Below are positions 1-46,700 of a stretch of DNA of 64,000 nt, one piece after another. The stretch is from Rhynochetos jubatus (lineage: Eukaryota; Chordata; Aves; Eurypygiformes; Rhynochetidae): positions 65,686,150 through 65,750,149 of the forward strand of contig CM050649.1 of NCBI GenBank assembly GCA_027574665.1. The letters run 5' to 3'. The position numbers were made by a program, and so were the translations under genes. The notes below the pieces were generated by a model. That model worked only from the letters and a program-made list of their open reading frames with translations, ran no database searches and had not been told where the DNA came from. How positions within the stretch are numbered: the stretch's first letter is position 1; every line of letters starts with the position of its first letter.

Positions 1-713
1 GAGCTAAACAGCTATAATGTAGCCTACTTAACTTTCTGTGGAAATATATCCCTTAAATTGCTCTGTATATTAAGTCAAGGGGGTTGGCAACCTCAGTACC
101 AGTGGTGTTTGAGTGTTCAAAAATGCCAGGCAGTAACACCTTATTCTGAATATTACTGGCTGATCTGTTGGCTGGAAGGAAGAAACAGAAAGTTGCCTTT
201 AATGCTTCTGTTCTGTGAGATTATGTTTATAAATTAAAGTAGAGAAAGACATGAAATTTGTTTTGAGATTGTGTTGAGACTCCCTCCTGAGCTGCTGGTT
301 CTTAGAGTCCAACTGTACAGAAAATCTGTAACAATTGATCACTGATAAACTTAGGGTATACGTTCTGGTTACACAAGTGGTTATGACGGATCAGCCCAGA
401 ACTGATGCACTTTGCAACCTGAATATGGAAGTACTGCCAGCAGGACGCTCCTCTAATGGCTCCTGTCGTGTAGCTGTGGAGAAAAAGTGCTGTCCTCCTT
501 AGAGAAATTTGGGTTGATTATATTGCCAGGTTTTATGTTATAAATTGTCTTCTAGAGTTTGGTCAAAAGCAATTAAATGTGCAAGTGCATAGAAGTTGAG
601 GCTTTCAGTGGCAATAATACATTGTCATCACTTTCCACCTTTCCTGTTCCTTTTCCAAGTAGTAATAACTTAAAATACAAACAATTCTAAAGGTTTTGTA
701 TCTGTATTTGCAG
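1..713 (+). other. UBE3A intron upstream of the 45-bp exon
   Basis: AT-rich intronic sequence ends in a polypyrimidine tract and TTTGCAG. No exon or repeat is recognised in it. It presumably continues left of the window to the alternative first exons. Confidence 0.7.
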
Positions 714-33560
<32,847 letters not shown>

Positions 33561-34085
33561 TAAATAAAACAAAAGGGATTTAAAAAATGATGGTGATGAT
33601 GTCCCTGTCCAAAAAGGCCATAAGATAGTGAGCTACAGTAGTCACCTGTGTTTGTGCCTCCCTTCTTAACTGGGGACATTGGGCTGGAACAGCAGATTTC
33701 AGCTGCTTATATGAACAAAATCTTTATTTTTTCTTTTAGCGTGAAAGTGTTACATATTCTTTCACTTGTATGTACAGAGAGGTTTTCCTGAATATTTATT
33801 TTAAGGGTTAAATCACTTTTGCTTGTGTTTATTACTGCTTGAAGTTGAGCCTTTTTGAGTATTTACAAGAAAACAAACTGTACTCTCCCAAGGAAAATAT
33901 TGCCATCATTTGTAGACCATGTAACCTTCAAGTATGTGCTATATTTTTGTCCCTGTATCTAATCAAATCAAGAACTGTACTTTTTTGAAGAGTTTGCTTT
34001 TGAAACTTGAAGTCTTGGAAAACAGTGTGATGCAATTACTGCTGTTCTAGCCCCCAAAGAGTTTCTGTGCAAAATCTTAAGAATC

Positions 34086-34091
34086 AATAAA
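34086..34091 (+). terminator. AATAAA polyadenylation signal, UBE3A
   Basis: A canonical AATAAA lies about 525 bases after the UBE3A stop codon. It is a plausible proximal poly(A) signal; usage cannot be read from sequence alone. Confidence 0.5.
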
Positions 34092-34200
34092 GATGGAAGG
34101 GAGAACTTGGAATGTTAAATTGCAGCCTTGAGAACTTTACTTTAGCCACAGCACAACAATTAAAATTCATTTCACTATATGTTGTCTTCACATGTCTTGT

Positions 34201-34206
34201 AATAAA
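34201..34206 (+). terminator. AATAAA polyadenylation signal, UBE3A (distal)
   Basis: A second canonical hexamer lies 115 bases after the first, followed by a T-rich stretch (TGTTTTTAACT) that could act as the downstream element. Confidence 0.5.
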
Positions 34207-35489
34207 CTGTTTTTAACTAGGAGACATTTCGTAGCGTATGAAAGGGTAAAACTTTAGTTATTTTTTTTTTAAAACAGAAGTTTACTGGGGAAAGTGCATT
34301 TTCAACTGGACAGCTTTAGAGTAGGGAGTGAAGTGTTTGGAAAGAAGAGATAGGAAGTTTTTTGCTCTATTATAAACAAAGCATGTGGAAGTGCACTTAA
34401 AATGAAGTTTTATTCTTAATTGCCTATTATGTTGACATTTTAAACAGACAATCCAAAGTCTTCCCTACATGTTGTGTCATCACCATTTCTTTCATGAATC
34501 GTTGTTCCTGCTTATCAAGGCACATGATCAGTGTTGCAACATAAACTAAAGGGATGGCTACTGTATTTTAATCTCATCTAACAATAAGCAAAATTGAACA
34601 ATATTCAACGCAAGGCCTACTTCGTGTTGTACACTTCCAACCATTAAATAAACTGTTAGAAAGTAAGTACTAAGGTTATGTTCATCTACTGCATCAAGTA
34701 TTCAGTAGCTTTTAATTTAACTCTACAAATCATATCAGAAATAAATCCTTTACCTTTCGTAGTCTGTGTTTAACGTTAATTTCTCCCGTTGCAATATGTG
34801 ACTGAGGGATTCTGCATTTGTAAGCGAAGGCGTAACCGGCATATCTCTCTTACAATACAAGCTGCGGCGGATGTGCAGAGCTGAGCTTGTGCCTTGACAA
34901 TTGCTATAACCGACTAGTACCGATCCAACCCGTGACTGTGTGGAATTGGCATGAAAAGGCGTAGTTTTGAAATCATTGCAGAAAGAAAAGATGTCTTTCA
35001 GGACTATTTTAATAAATTCTTTCTAGTAATAGAAACAGACAACTGTTCTGTAACTATGATGCTGAATAAAACAGTGACCTTTTTTCACTACGGTTCAGTG
35101 GAAAAGAGAACAAGTGACTTCCTTACTTTGGTAAATGGGATATTGAATTATTTGATTAGAAGGCCTTGCAGTGCAGCATAATTTGAGGGCTGCAGGTGCG
35201 TAGAACTCTCCAGAAGTGAACTGTAGTGATGTGGAGATGTTAGAGTTCCGCTCTCTAATCCAAGCCGATGCAAAATGACCTTGACGCAGGCACTGGAACC
35301 TGATGGGGAGGATCCAACCTTCCGGCCTTGGATCTGGATGTGGCACTTGGGGCACCCTCACCAGTGCTTAATGCGCGCTGCCCGTACCTGTAGAGGAACG
35401 CACAAGGTATCCGCCCTGCTGAGGGGCGGGGTAACAATGGTGCTTGACAATTCCTTTGGGTTTGGGGCATCCTTTACCGTAGGTGCCGA

Positions 35490-35750
35490 GAACGTGATGT
35501 GCCGAGTGCCTGGAGGTGTCGTTACACGTATGAAACCACATCGCGGTACTGCGTGGTGTGTTCCGCGTCGGTAGTCTGATGCTGTAGTTAGGCTGCGCGC
35601 CTCGGACTTGGTCGTGCCGGCGTAGCTACGGAGGGTGGTTACGCCCGGCTGGCGAGCGCGCGAGGCTCACGTCGCGTTCTGTGCGTAGGTGCAAAAGCTG
35701 GGCAGGCCGCGTAGGTGGATACCGACGCAAAGTTCTCTCACCCGAGTGCT
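35490..35750. promoter_or_regulatory. CpG-dense patch, candidate small CpG island
   Basis: By eye there are more than 30 CpG dinucleotides in about 260 bases, including CGCG clusters near 35540, 35565, 35600, 35660 and 35675. The surrounding sequence is CpG-poor. Such patches are often unmethylated promoters or enhancers. No TATA box or first exon could be identified, so the function is inference only. Confidence 0.45.
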
Positions 35751-38700
35751 GACACTGTAAATGTGCTTTTTCTGTCTTCCTTTAGCATTAAGATGGAAAT
35801 AACACGTGAATGTATTGGCCTTTAAAAGCGTAAGTTGTTTTTCAAGGAATCGTTTTCAGGTAAGATGTAAGTATTTTGTACGTGACAGATTGCCATTTAA
35901 AGGTATACCGTCTCCCCCAAAAGGCCACCCTGTTGGAAACCGTACCTCCTTAGCGGTGTTGTCAACGTGCGAATTGTCCAGCAGCCGCACTTGACGAGGC
36001 TTAAAATAAATAATTCTTGAAGTGGTGCAGCTGCAGGCTGCTCTCCTGCCCCGCAGAACTTCCAGTCAGTCTTCTGTGGCTGGAAAGGTTTGTCAGAGTC
36101 GGGGAAACGCCAGTTTAAGTTCTTTTTTTTTCTGGGCACCAGGCACGGCCGGAACGTCTCTCACCCTCAGTCTCTTCAGCAGCGTGTAGCAAATCTCCGG
36201 TTTACAGAGTTCACCCCGGAAGCTCAGGCGCGCTTGTGTGTCACCGCAGTGCCTCTCTGGAGCGAGACAGAGGGCTCCCCCGGCAGCCGCCTGATGCCAG
36301 CCTGCTGGGGCTCTCCGCAGCGTGTGCGTGACACGTCAACAAGAAAACACTTTGGGCATCTCTGCGCTGTCTCGTTTGCCTGTGACAGCCATCAGGAGTG
36401 AGCCCGGCTCGCTTAACTCAGGAGCAGCGTTGTGTGAGCTGCTGCCTGCGCTTGTTTTCGCTCCACAGGCAGTCTCCTGAGGCAGGACTGCAGGAGCCCA
36501 GAAACCCCCTCCAGCCCCGTGCTCCAAGGAAAGCTGACACTGGAAGGGACTGGCCATGAGCCCGGTGCTCCAGGCAGCTCTGTTACAGCCTGCGCCCCTC
36601 GCCCAATAGTGGTGGAGCTGCTGGAGCAGGAGCTTCGTACCACGTGTTGCACCGTGCCGGTGTGACCTGCCTGATGGGCTGAGCCCCCGGCGGGGGCAGC
36701 CCAGGCACTTGCCCAAGGTAGCCCCCCTGCTTGCCCAGGTTTCCGCTCTGGGGTGGGACATGGGTTTCCATGCTGGTGATGCTCAGCAGGAGGACAGCCC
36801 CTGTGGCATCAGCTGCGAGGTGCTTCCCTGGTACCCTTGTAGCCAGTTACCTCCAGGTGAATTTTTAATCTCACCAGGGGGTTAAACACTTCCTGGTTGT
36901 CTCAGGGATCTTCAGGATGAAGATGCTCCAGTCGGGCTGGATGTTTAAGCTGTGCCTTATTGCAGAGAGAGAACTCCAGCATGCAGGATGGAGCAGGAGC
37001 TTCTGCCAAGTTTAGCTCTGCAAAGTCAAGCCTTCCCTGACAAGAGCCTAGTCTGAGTCGGTCTCGGCATCCAGAGGGTTTGTGACAAGTTACCTACAGT
37101 TCGTGTTCCGACTTGTGTGCTTCGGTGGAAGGTTCAGGATTCCTGGAGTGATCCAAGTTGTTGCCAAATGCGTAAGGCCATCAGGGACTTGAAATGAATT
37201 TTATTAAGAAATGCATTTTCACACCATGTCAGGGAAGGGACGCTGCTTTGGAAGTAGAGTTCATGCTGGCATTTGCCTTCAGACACTTCCTATCCAGATG
37301 AATTCACTTGGAAAATCCACAAAATAACAGCATGTTTTGTCTCCCAGTGCTCCATCTAAAGACGTCTTCAGCTGCTGAATTTTTTCCACGAACAAACTTG
37401 AAAGGGGCATCTCCCTTGCTGGATTTCTCTAAGCAGCAACCTTGGGAGTTACTTGCTAGGTGGCTTCGGCCGTACGCTGCACAGCTGTACGGGCTCTGTC
37501 TCCGTAGCTTTCCGGTCGTTGCGTCGCCGAGCGAGGGGCTGACCTGTGGTCGGAGGGCTCTCCTGCCGCTGACGATGTGTCCTGATGTACCACCCTGTCC
37601 CTCGACATGAGCCTCTCCCTCCTCCCGTTGTCCCAGAAGCCCCCAGTGTGCCTTTGGTTGACTTTCTGGGAAGTGGCATCGTGGCCAAGCCTGAGAGAGA
37701 CGGGGCAGCCGCAGAGCCAGCACCAGGGACTGCCCAGCCCCTTGCAAGATGCGGGACAGAATCCATGGGAGCAGAAAAAGCAGCTTTCTCCCTGATGTGT
37801 CCGTGGATTGTGCCTCCTGCCAGCTTAGCTCTCTGAAGAGCAGGAGGTGGGGAATGGTAGGTGCTGGTTTGGGATCCCACGCTCTCCTTGAACGGAAGGA
37901 GGGAATTTTGCAGGTGTAGGATTGCGAGCAGGAAAAGCTTGTGACCTTTGAAAGCCATGATCGATCCCTTTTTATTCCTCAGAAAAATGTAGTATTTCTT
38001 TCACTTGGATGCCTGTTCCCTTTGTAGCTCGCTGTGTGGAACATCAGCCCCTCTTTACGGCTGGTTCACGGGATGGGCCGCAGGCGGGAGCGGGGCTTGG
38101 CCGGAGAAGTCACTCATGTTGGTTGGTGCAGGGAGCCAAGTCTGAGGGGGAGAGGGGAGAGGGAAGGGATGAGTTGGCAGGGAAAAGTAACTAGGTGGGA
38201 AGAGAAGCGTTGGGAAATGGATTTGATTGGGAAAGACTAGGGAGGATGAAGGAAGTGGAAGTGTGTTTTAACTGACGGGAGGGATGTAAAGGACCTTGGG
38301 AGGACACGGGAAGGCGGTTTTAATCGCGGCTGTGCCGCTTTGCAATATGCAAGTGTGGTTTTGGTCAGTTCTGCAGTATTTGTAGGACACATCCAGCGTG
38401 TCCTGATGAATAACTGAGATCTACCTACTACGCTTGTGTCTGTGGGCATCTCTGTGTCCTGCTTCAGGATTTCTGAGGGGAGAAATGCCGAAGAGGGACA
38501 TCAGAGGGACAAGTAGAGAATGGGAATTGTTGCTCTATTTTAGGATGAGAAGTCAGCATTAGGAACCGCTCCGTTATTGTCCTGGGTAGGTTTGTGCACA
38601 GTTTTGGGGCTTGAAAACGAAACCAGAGCTGACTCCAGCCAGCGCCCGCCAGAGTCGGACTTGTGCCCTCGAGGGACACGCGGCTCAGCCGAGCTGAACA

Positions 38701-41316
38701 GCTGCACGTTCAGGGATGCGGCTGCTCGCACAGACTTGACCCGCAGCGGGTGCTGAGCAGCGTCACGTGGAGGAGAAAACCGCAGCAGCTTGAAGATCTG
38801 CGACTGAACCATCATCCGTCGAAGCCCACGCGAAGCCTTTCCCCCAGTGTGGCCGACAGCGCTGTTACCGCGTTTCTCTTGGGCCAGTGGGTTCACGTAC
38901 AGAGAAAATCCCTTAAATCTCCCCTTCCCGCTGCATCCTTTCGCTTCCAGCCCCGCGTAGCACAGCAGTGCCAGCAGCGATGCTCACGGGTCGCTCTCTG
39001 AATCGGCAGCTAGTGGAACGTTCCTGTTCTGAGCCACCGCACGTTGTGTGCTGCTGCGTTCGATTGAGTTATTTCCCGTTGCAAGCACTCTGTGTTGGAG
39101 CAGCGAGGGGTAGAGATCAGGTGAGCTGATACGATACAATTAAAGGGCGTTTATTCTTTCCTAATATAATTGATTTTAACTTAAAAAAAAGGGAAACTCA
39201 GCACTAGAATATTTCCTAGGTGAAAGCCTGTTTTCAAAAGAATAATCTTCCTTGTGCTCTGTACGCTGAATTTTTTTTTTTAATTAATTCTTTAATGATC
39301 ATCTGTGCATGAAGGATCCTACAAACTTTGTAGCACATCACCTAAAATAAAGCAGGCGACGCTTTGGCCTCACCAGCACCGATACTTTCCTTTCAAAACA
39401 CAGTGCAGACTTCTGCAGGAGCATCTCATAAAGGTTGCTCTTGGACCACGTTTTTTCACCTTGCATCTCTCTGGGGAGGGTCTCATATTCCCAAACTAAA
39501 ATTCCCAGGTGGATAACCTTTCCAACAAAGTTCCTGTCTGGCTGCTTTGGAGGAGGGCTGCAGCCACTGGGCTCTGCCCTTGCCAGGCCCTGCTCTCTGC
39601 CCCAGCTGTAGCAGCCAGCCCGGGTGGGGGCATCGCTTCTGTGCCAGGAATCGTTTGGATGGCGATCCTCAGGCCTTGCAGGGTCAATCCTGCTCCAGAC
39701 CTGCAGCGTTTTGGATAAGCAGTTTGACTTCACCTTCTCGCTGCCTGAGCCCTAGGAAAGGTTTCCTGGGTTCAGGACCACTTTCTAGGATCACCCACGG
39801 CTGCTGTTGCCACCTTCAGAGGACGGTTTTAGTCCCTTCTCTTTCGTGCCGTTGGCTTCTCCCAAAGGGACAGCGGGTGGCCTGGAGCCAGTGCTCTCAC
39901 CTGCCGTGTCCCGCTGCAGACCAGCAGCTGCAGTGGGGAAGCTGGAGGTGCAGAAGCAGCAGTGACCTGCCTGCTGCCTCTAAGCCTTGCTGCTGCAGGG
40001 CTGTGGGGGGTGGGAATGGGCTGTTTGGGCGGTTTCTTCCCAGTATTTGCAAGGTGGGAGCCTCCAGCAGCTGTATTCTGCTGGGTTTCACCTTTTCTGT
40101 GGGAATCTCCCATCCTGAGGCTGGTTGCAGCCTCTAGAGTCTCCCAGTGGCTGATGGCAGCACCAGTTGACATCACCTCCTGAGTTCCCTCTGCAGTTTC
40201 ACACGCAGAAGCGAGAGTGAAGCCCTGTACGACTGAAACCCGTATGGAGTGGGTAGCTCTGGGTGCTGTGCCAGCGCTTCTCCTGCCCTCGGCACTGGCG
40301 ACGCCTGGGGAGGGGGAGCATGTTCCGCTGGAGACATCCCTGTGGCCCATCCCTCTGGTATGGGCCCCTTCTGATCACCAGCGTTTAAGTGTAAATCAGT
40401 TGTAGAAACCTGCCTGGTACATAGAAAGGGGCTTTCCCGTCTGCTTTCTCCAGGTCTCCAGTTCACTCTGTTTCTTCTGCAACAGCCTCTCTTTCCCCAG
40501 TGCCGGCAAGCTGAGCCCCTTGGTGCTCCTCCCTCGCCCAGAACGGATCTGCGTCCCCGCTCGGCAGCGGTTTCGAACTGCCACCGGCTGCCCTGAGATG
40601 CTGGATGGCTCTGTCCTTGCTCCGCTCCTTCCTCATCACAGTCTGCCTCCTTCGGCCGGTGCAGTTAGGTTACGGCACTCAGCATCAGAACCCTGAACGG
40701 AAAGTGGTGTGCTCGGGGCAGCCTCTCGGTCAGTCCACCTGGAAGCGGGGAGCTTCACCCGTACTGTCAGCGCTCTGGTCTGAGCCGAGCATGGAGAAGC
40801 CTGGCCATGGCTGACAGGATAAATGAGCTGCAGTGGGTCTGGGGAGGCACGAGGCACCGTCCTAGAAAAGTTCTGCAGCTCTTTGTTGCTAGGCATAAGC
40901 TTTTTTTCTAACCTTCATCCAGGCGTAGTCAGAGAGGCAGCTGTGTTCCTGCAAGGAGATGAGGCACTGGACTTCCTGTAGTCAGAATCCATTAAAAAGC
41001 CTACTTCTGGGTCATTTCCTTCACCAGTGTGCCCAAAGTCGCTGCTGTAAGAGAGGCTTCCTTGTGCCGAGCGTTGGATGAGTACCTGTGAACAAGCGGC
41101 CCCCAGGATTTGCTTTAAACAGCCTCAATCTGCGAATAATTTGAAAATAGTGGGAATCCCACCGAACTTTGTTGGATGAATTATCTGCTCCGTGCTGCAG
41201 GTAAAACGCCTGTACTTCAGTGGGGATCCAGCTATTGGTTCTGCTAAAAAGGAGATCTCTGCAGCATGGTCGGTTTGATTTGTCAGCCCTGGAGACAAGC
41301 TGTGCCGAAACAAAAA

Positions 41317-41645
41317 TCATAGAATCACAGAACAGTTTGGGTTGGAAGGGACCTTAAAGGCCATCCAGTTCCAACCCCCCTGCCATGGGCAGGGACACCC
41401 TCCACTAGACCAGGTTGCTCAGAGCCTCATCCAGCCTGGCCTGGAACACTTCCAGGGATGGGGCACCCACAGCTTCTCTGGGCAACCTGTGCCAGTGCCT
41501 CACCACCCTCTCCAGGAAGAATTTCTTCCTGATGCCCAATCTAAATCTCCCCACTTTCAATGTAAACCCGTTACCCCTTGTCCTGTCACTACAGGCCCTA
41601 GTAAAAAGTCCCCCCCAGCTTCCTTGTAGAGCCCCAAATCCTGTT
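41317..41645 (-). repeat. CR1 3'-end fragment, about 330 bp
   Basis: The plus strand reads TCATAGAATCACAGAACAGT, then GGGACCTTAAAGGCCATCC, the CTCCAGGAAGAATTTCTTCC block and CCCGTTACCCCTTGTCCTGT. This is the reverse complement of a CR1 tail. Minus-strand frame 41788-41405 contains its C-terminal coding remnant. It opposes the copies at 32.6 and 61.4 kb. Confidence 0.94.
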
Positions 41646-43642
41646 GTGCCTCTCCACCTCCTTCTCTGGAGGCAGGGAGTGCCCGCTGGTTCTTGCTGTG
41701 CTTCCCCCCCTGAAGGGGCTGCTCGGGCACAGCGACCGCAGCGGGGTGGCTGCCCGTCCAGGGCGAAGGGGGAAGTCACTGCTGGCAATAATAACAGAAT
41801 TATTGTCTTGGGTTTTTTTTCTTGTCAGGCAACTAAAGAAATGACATGTCAAAATGGACAAAAAGCCAAGAAATTGCTAGTTATTCATCAAGCTGCCCAT
41901 CAGTCCAGAATACGGTTGTGCTTTCCTGCTTTTCCATGTTGCTGTTCTTCAGTTGCCCTGGTACAGAAAGGTTAATGCCAGCCACTACACAAGTTAAGAA
42001 AAACGGAGTAGCGACCACCAGTAGATTCCTTTCGTGTTTCTGCGCTTGGGGATTAGTAACCTGTATGACTGAGGCAGGTCTCTGAGAGCTGGACAGTGTC
42101 CTCCCCAGCCCCAGGGGCGGCCAGCCTTCGGCGTGGGGGCCGTAGCCCTTGGCACTGCAGCCTGCACCCTCCCTGCAGGAGCCAAGCAGAAACGGTGGAG
42201 CGGATGAAGAAAACCTCTGTGACAACTGCTGCTGCTCCTGGAGGGAAGCTGAGGCCACCCTGCTGTCCTGTGCTTGAGGTTGCAGACACCCATTTTGCTT
42301 AAAGAACGTGAGCCTTCCCTCCTCACGTCGCTCCTAGCGTGCGGAGCGGGGAGGGTGGCAAACACGGAACAGCAGAATTGCGTTTTCCCCAGGGACACGG
42401 CGGGGGCAGCTGGCAGCGGCAAGCCCCGGCCTATCGATCCGTGAGCAGGGAACGGTTGTGAAATCAGAATTTCAGAAACCAAAGGCCCGACCGCTTTTAG
42501 CCCCAGAGGTTGTTCCCCAGGGCTTGCACGTGTCTCCCTCCCCATCCGCCCAAGGCGGAGTAGCAGGGAGCCGGGCTTCCCGTGTGGACTCCGCACGCAG
42601 CATCCTCCTCAGGTGCTGGGCTGTGGATGGAGCTGGGGGGAGAGGGGCTTCCCTCAGGAAAGCTGCCGCAGCTGGCATCTCGTGCTTTAGCAGCATGTAC
42701 GGTTGCCAGGTCCATTTAGCATGTAATTCAGTTTGCTCTCGCGGCTACGCAAAAGGTTTCTCCGAATCCTAAATTAGGTAAACAACAGTTTGATTCTTTC
42801 TGTCTGTTCCAGGGTGGAAACATTAACGAAGAGCCGGAGGGACGTTGAAGCCACGTACTAACGCTGTGATCTCGCCAGTCTGCAGGACGAAGAGCAGCTC
42901 TTCTTTCGTCGGCCTGGCCGCGTTATCTCGGTGGACAACCTGCGCTTGGCCTGCGAAACCCTCTCTCATCCCTGCCATCAGCAGCCACGCAGAAACGAAG
43001 GGGCCTTCCAAATCGGTGGTGTGCAGACCAGCTCAGGGAATGCCCTCGTGCTGTTGTGGGGGAGAGGAAAAAGAGCAGTTCGTTTCTCGGTGTAAAGCGC
43101 AGCCCTCTCTGCTTGTAAGTTTAATCGATACTTGGCAGGAGTCAAACTGTAAAGCGGCTACCTAAGAAAAAGGAATTAAAGGCGGGGGTTGCTCCTCCCC
43201 TGGCTGTTTCTGCAGAAGGAGCTGCACAGCCAAGCTCAGCCCAGCCCCCGGCTGTGCGAGGGCATCTGCACGCGTACGTGTGCTGTTCTGCTGCCCCCGT
43301 CGTTTCTGTTGTCCCGTTCGGCACGCAGAAGGTTCCAGAGCAGAGCTCGCTACTGTACAGACGGTTCAAGTAGAACAGGTTTTGTTCTACTTCAGTAACT
43401 GTTGGGTTTTTGAACTCAGCATGGGTTGAGTGGATGAGGGGAAAAGGATGGGGGCTGCCGGTGAGAGCTCTTCAGAGCGCAGCGAGACTTGACTCATTTG
43501 CTGTGACCCAGCAGGCCTGCGCCTCGAGGCCCTGTCCCTGGAAAAGCTGACTCCAAGCACCATGTGGAGCGTGGCTGTGCCTCCCCACCAGCTTTACCCT
43601 CCTTTGGCACCTGCAGCAGGCGTTTGGATGCCTTGGGCCTTG

Positions 43643-43743
43643 TCACAGAATCAGAGACTCACAGAACGGTTTGGGTTGGCAGGGACCTTACAGACCATCC
43701 AGTTCCAGCCCCCTGCCACAGGCAGGGACACCCTCCACTAGAC
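43643..43743 (-). repeat. CR1 3'-end fragment, about 100 bp
   Basis: CACAGAATCAGAGACTCACA, then GGGACCTTACAGACCATCC and CAGGGACACCCTCCACTAGA, match the CR1 tail in reverse orientation, with more divergence than the 41.3-kb copy. Confidence 0.88.
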
Positions 43744-46700
43744 ACCTGTCCATCGGGTGTCTCGCCCGGCACAGCTCGGAGCAAGCGTACCTGGCCACGG
43801 CTGCCCGCCTCAGCACGCGCTGGCTCCTGCAGCCGCGTGGAGTGAGCACCGTGGCCATCAAACCCCCGCCCGCACCCTCAAATGCTCTGTAAGAGCTGTC
43901 CCGTTCCTTGCTTTCTCGTGTGGTGGGGCTGAAGGACCAGCTCGGCCCATGCCAGGCACTGCCTGATGCCTGGGGGGATTTGTGGTAGGTGACGTGTACT
44001 CCAGTAGCAGAAAGCTGCCAACGCTTGTTCCTGCCGGCCAAGGCGCCGTCCCCACTGTGCCGCCCTGCCTGGAGCCGGGGCAGGAGGCTCCGTGCCCCAC
44101 CAGGCCCGGCACTGCTGGGGTCGGGGCGGTGGTCAGGGTCTCGTGCCTCTCGGGTGTCTGCGAGCACAGCGACGGTGCCAAACCCGGGCGCGGGACCGAG
44201 GCCGCGTGGCAGCTGCCCCGCGGGGAGGGGAGAACGGCGTCATTCCCACTTGGGTTCCTGTCACTTCGTATCTCTGTTCCAGCCAATGGTTTTCTGGGCC
44301 GTGTATTATCGGCATTATCAAAGTCCGTCGTGAAATGCTAAAATCCAGAGGGATGTGGGTAAGAGAAGACACAGAGCTGCTCGAACGTTACTCAGAGTAT
44401 TTTAATGTGCATGTTGTAGCCACATAAAAGGGGGAAAAAACATCTTACAGAGATGAAGACGGCGAAGGATGTGATTTCATCACGCCATAAAGCTATATAT
44501 TTCACAGTGACTGAAATCAAAATAGCTCTTTTTTTCTGGCATGTGAAAACCAGCCCAAGAGGCATGGGAAAGGGAAGAGCAAACGTGTATGTAACGGATT
44601 AAGCTGTTCTGATCCATCAGGTAAAGAAGCATTCTGGCGTTTGCGGCGGGCTTTTAGCAGGTGTGAATCTGGGATATGTCATCCTTGGAGCAGCCCCACG
44701 TGCATACCCCTAGCGGGCTGGAACAGCGGTAGTACGATGGGTAGGCGATAGGTGTTTACAGAGAACGATGGCTGATGTAGAACACGAGGGTTAAGTAAGC
44801 GTGAAACCCCTACCAGGCACGGTGTTTGGGTAACGCAACCGTGAACGTCAGCCCCCAGCGAGCGCAGTACCTGCCCCCCTTACCAGGTGAGAGGCGCAAG
44901 TCCCGCAGCCTGCGACGGCAGCGTCCGTGCTTGCAGCCGTTCGCTGCCACTAGCCAACACCCAGCTCCACCTCGGCCCCGCTTTCCTCGGCGGGGGAGCA
45001 AGGGCGCTGGCCCCCGGCCAAACGCAGCCTCTCTTACCTCCCCCACCTGCCTCAAGCCCTTGGAGAAAATAAGGACAAGATTCAGCTGAAGGAGCAAAAC
45101 TCCTGAAACCTGCTGGCCACGTGCGGGTCTCGCCTGCTTTCCAAAGCCGTCGTCGTGGCCACTGGAAATCCTGGCAACAGAGGTTAAGCCCAGCCTGCAG
45201 TAGATACCCAAGTCTAGCTGGCTCGGAGGCTGATGATACCAGTTTAGACACGGGCCGTGCATGGACATCTCCTGCCTGGTGGTCCCGTTGCCAGGGTTGC
45301 TGGCAAAGCCCCGTTGCCATCAGACCTGTCTCTCTCACCAGGCTCAGAAATGTCATCAGGAGGGGACACCCGCTTGCCCAGAGATGAAAGCTCACTCCGA
45401 GCAGTTGTACTCAGTTTAGCGAAGCAGCCACCCCTTTCCATTTCACTGCCATCTCCTTACACCACCCCCTTCTCGGCGGGTTTCCTCACCAGCTTTCCAA
45501 GAGCTCCCACGTGCTGTTTAGGGCTCCTAAATCTGGGCTGAGGACAACTAAAAGGCGGAGCGTTGACCGCAGCGGTACCTAATGCCGCTGGAGGATCCAG
45601 CCCCCCCCGCCACAGATGCTGTACAGCCGCTGCTGCTCCACACTCTCCTGCAGTCAGGGAGGTACCCGAGGCTAAACCTAAGACAGGGGAAGCGCACCAG
45701 ACAAAAATACTGGACAGGAAAAAATGAAAACTTGGATCTTCCTACTTGGGAGAATATTAGAGCAATCCCCTCAGCGGGAGGGAGAGAAGCCTGGAAAGCA
45801 GCTGGAAGCAGGGGGGTGGAGGAGGCCAAGAAGGGTGTGTAAGAGGCAAATCCTGAGGCTGCAGCATGGCAGAGCAAGAAACCACCTCCGTGACATTCTG
45901 GCCTGAAGGACGGAGTGGACCAGACCCGTGCATTCACCTCCGCGCCAGAGTGTTGGCAGAGATGACTACTCTAGAGGGAGTGGAAAAGCCACCAGCACAA
46001 GTAGGCTCCTGTCAGCAGGGCCTGGGCAAACGTGGCCTTCATTCTCCCTCAGTGACAGAAACATGGCAGCACGACAACTGCTTGGGAGAAAAGCTGGCGC
46101 TAAATAGCGAAGGGAGGTGGAGTAGGCATCATTAAATGGAACAGCGAGGAAGAAAACGTAGGCCTAGTAGCAGGAAAGACTTTGCAACACAGGGCTTGTG
46201 CTCCCTGCCTCGCAGAAACCCTATGGGGGGGAGGGTGGAGCTGGGGGGCACAGGCTGTCCCTGCCAGCCTGGGCAGTTTCTTGGTAGCCTCCCTCCAGGA
46301 CTTGCTGAGAGGGAAGTCACTGAAGACCCTATGTACAGGAGCCGCACACACCAGGACCCTCTTCCCCAGCTGAGTGAATTGCCTGAGATGCCTCCCACCG
46401 GTGAGCTTCTGGGGACTCCCTTCCACGTGAGCATTTTACCAGGGTGGCTGGGGCTGCCCTAAAAAAACCAAAAAGGGGGTGTATCTCCCACTCTCTCCCC
46501 AGGCGAAGCAGTCGCAGAGCAGCACAGGCCGTCGCAGACCGTGCCAGAAAGGGCGTGAACGAGCACCGCTGCTCCGTCAGCACGGTCCTTTGTGCGGAGC
46601 CCAGCTCGCTGGAAAGCACCGGACCAAAGCATCCGGACGCAGCCGCAGGGCTAGACCGCACCGGCCGGGTATGTGCTGCTGCTTAGCCGCAGTCCCGCGG

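Larger units (their letters stand above)
33561..34230 (+). other. UBE3A: UBE3A 3' untranslated region (approximate end)
   Basis: AT-rich sequence follows the stop. AATAAA hexamers overlap or closely follow the stop (33559-33564 and 33563-33568), and further copies lie at 34086-34091 and 34201-34206. The two right after the stop are unlikely to serve alone. The end at about 34230 is inferred from the hexamer at 34201; another AATAAA at 34647-34652 could give a longer form. Confidence 0.6.

Noticed and set aside
39547-40137. 196-codon frame and several overlapping frames in the intergenic block
   Set aside because: Frames of this length are open on both strands at once, as expected from GC-rich sequence. 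Cys/Trp/Ser-rich low-information protein with no known domain.
44092-44427. Possible exon ending in REMLKSRGMWVREDTELLERYS
   Set aside because: The peptide looks protein-like, but no family is recognised and overlapping plus- and minus-strand frames are open through the same DNA.
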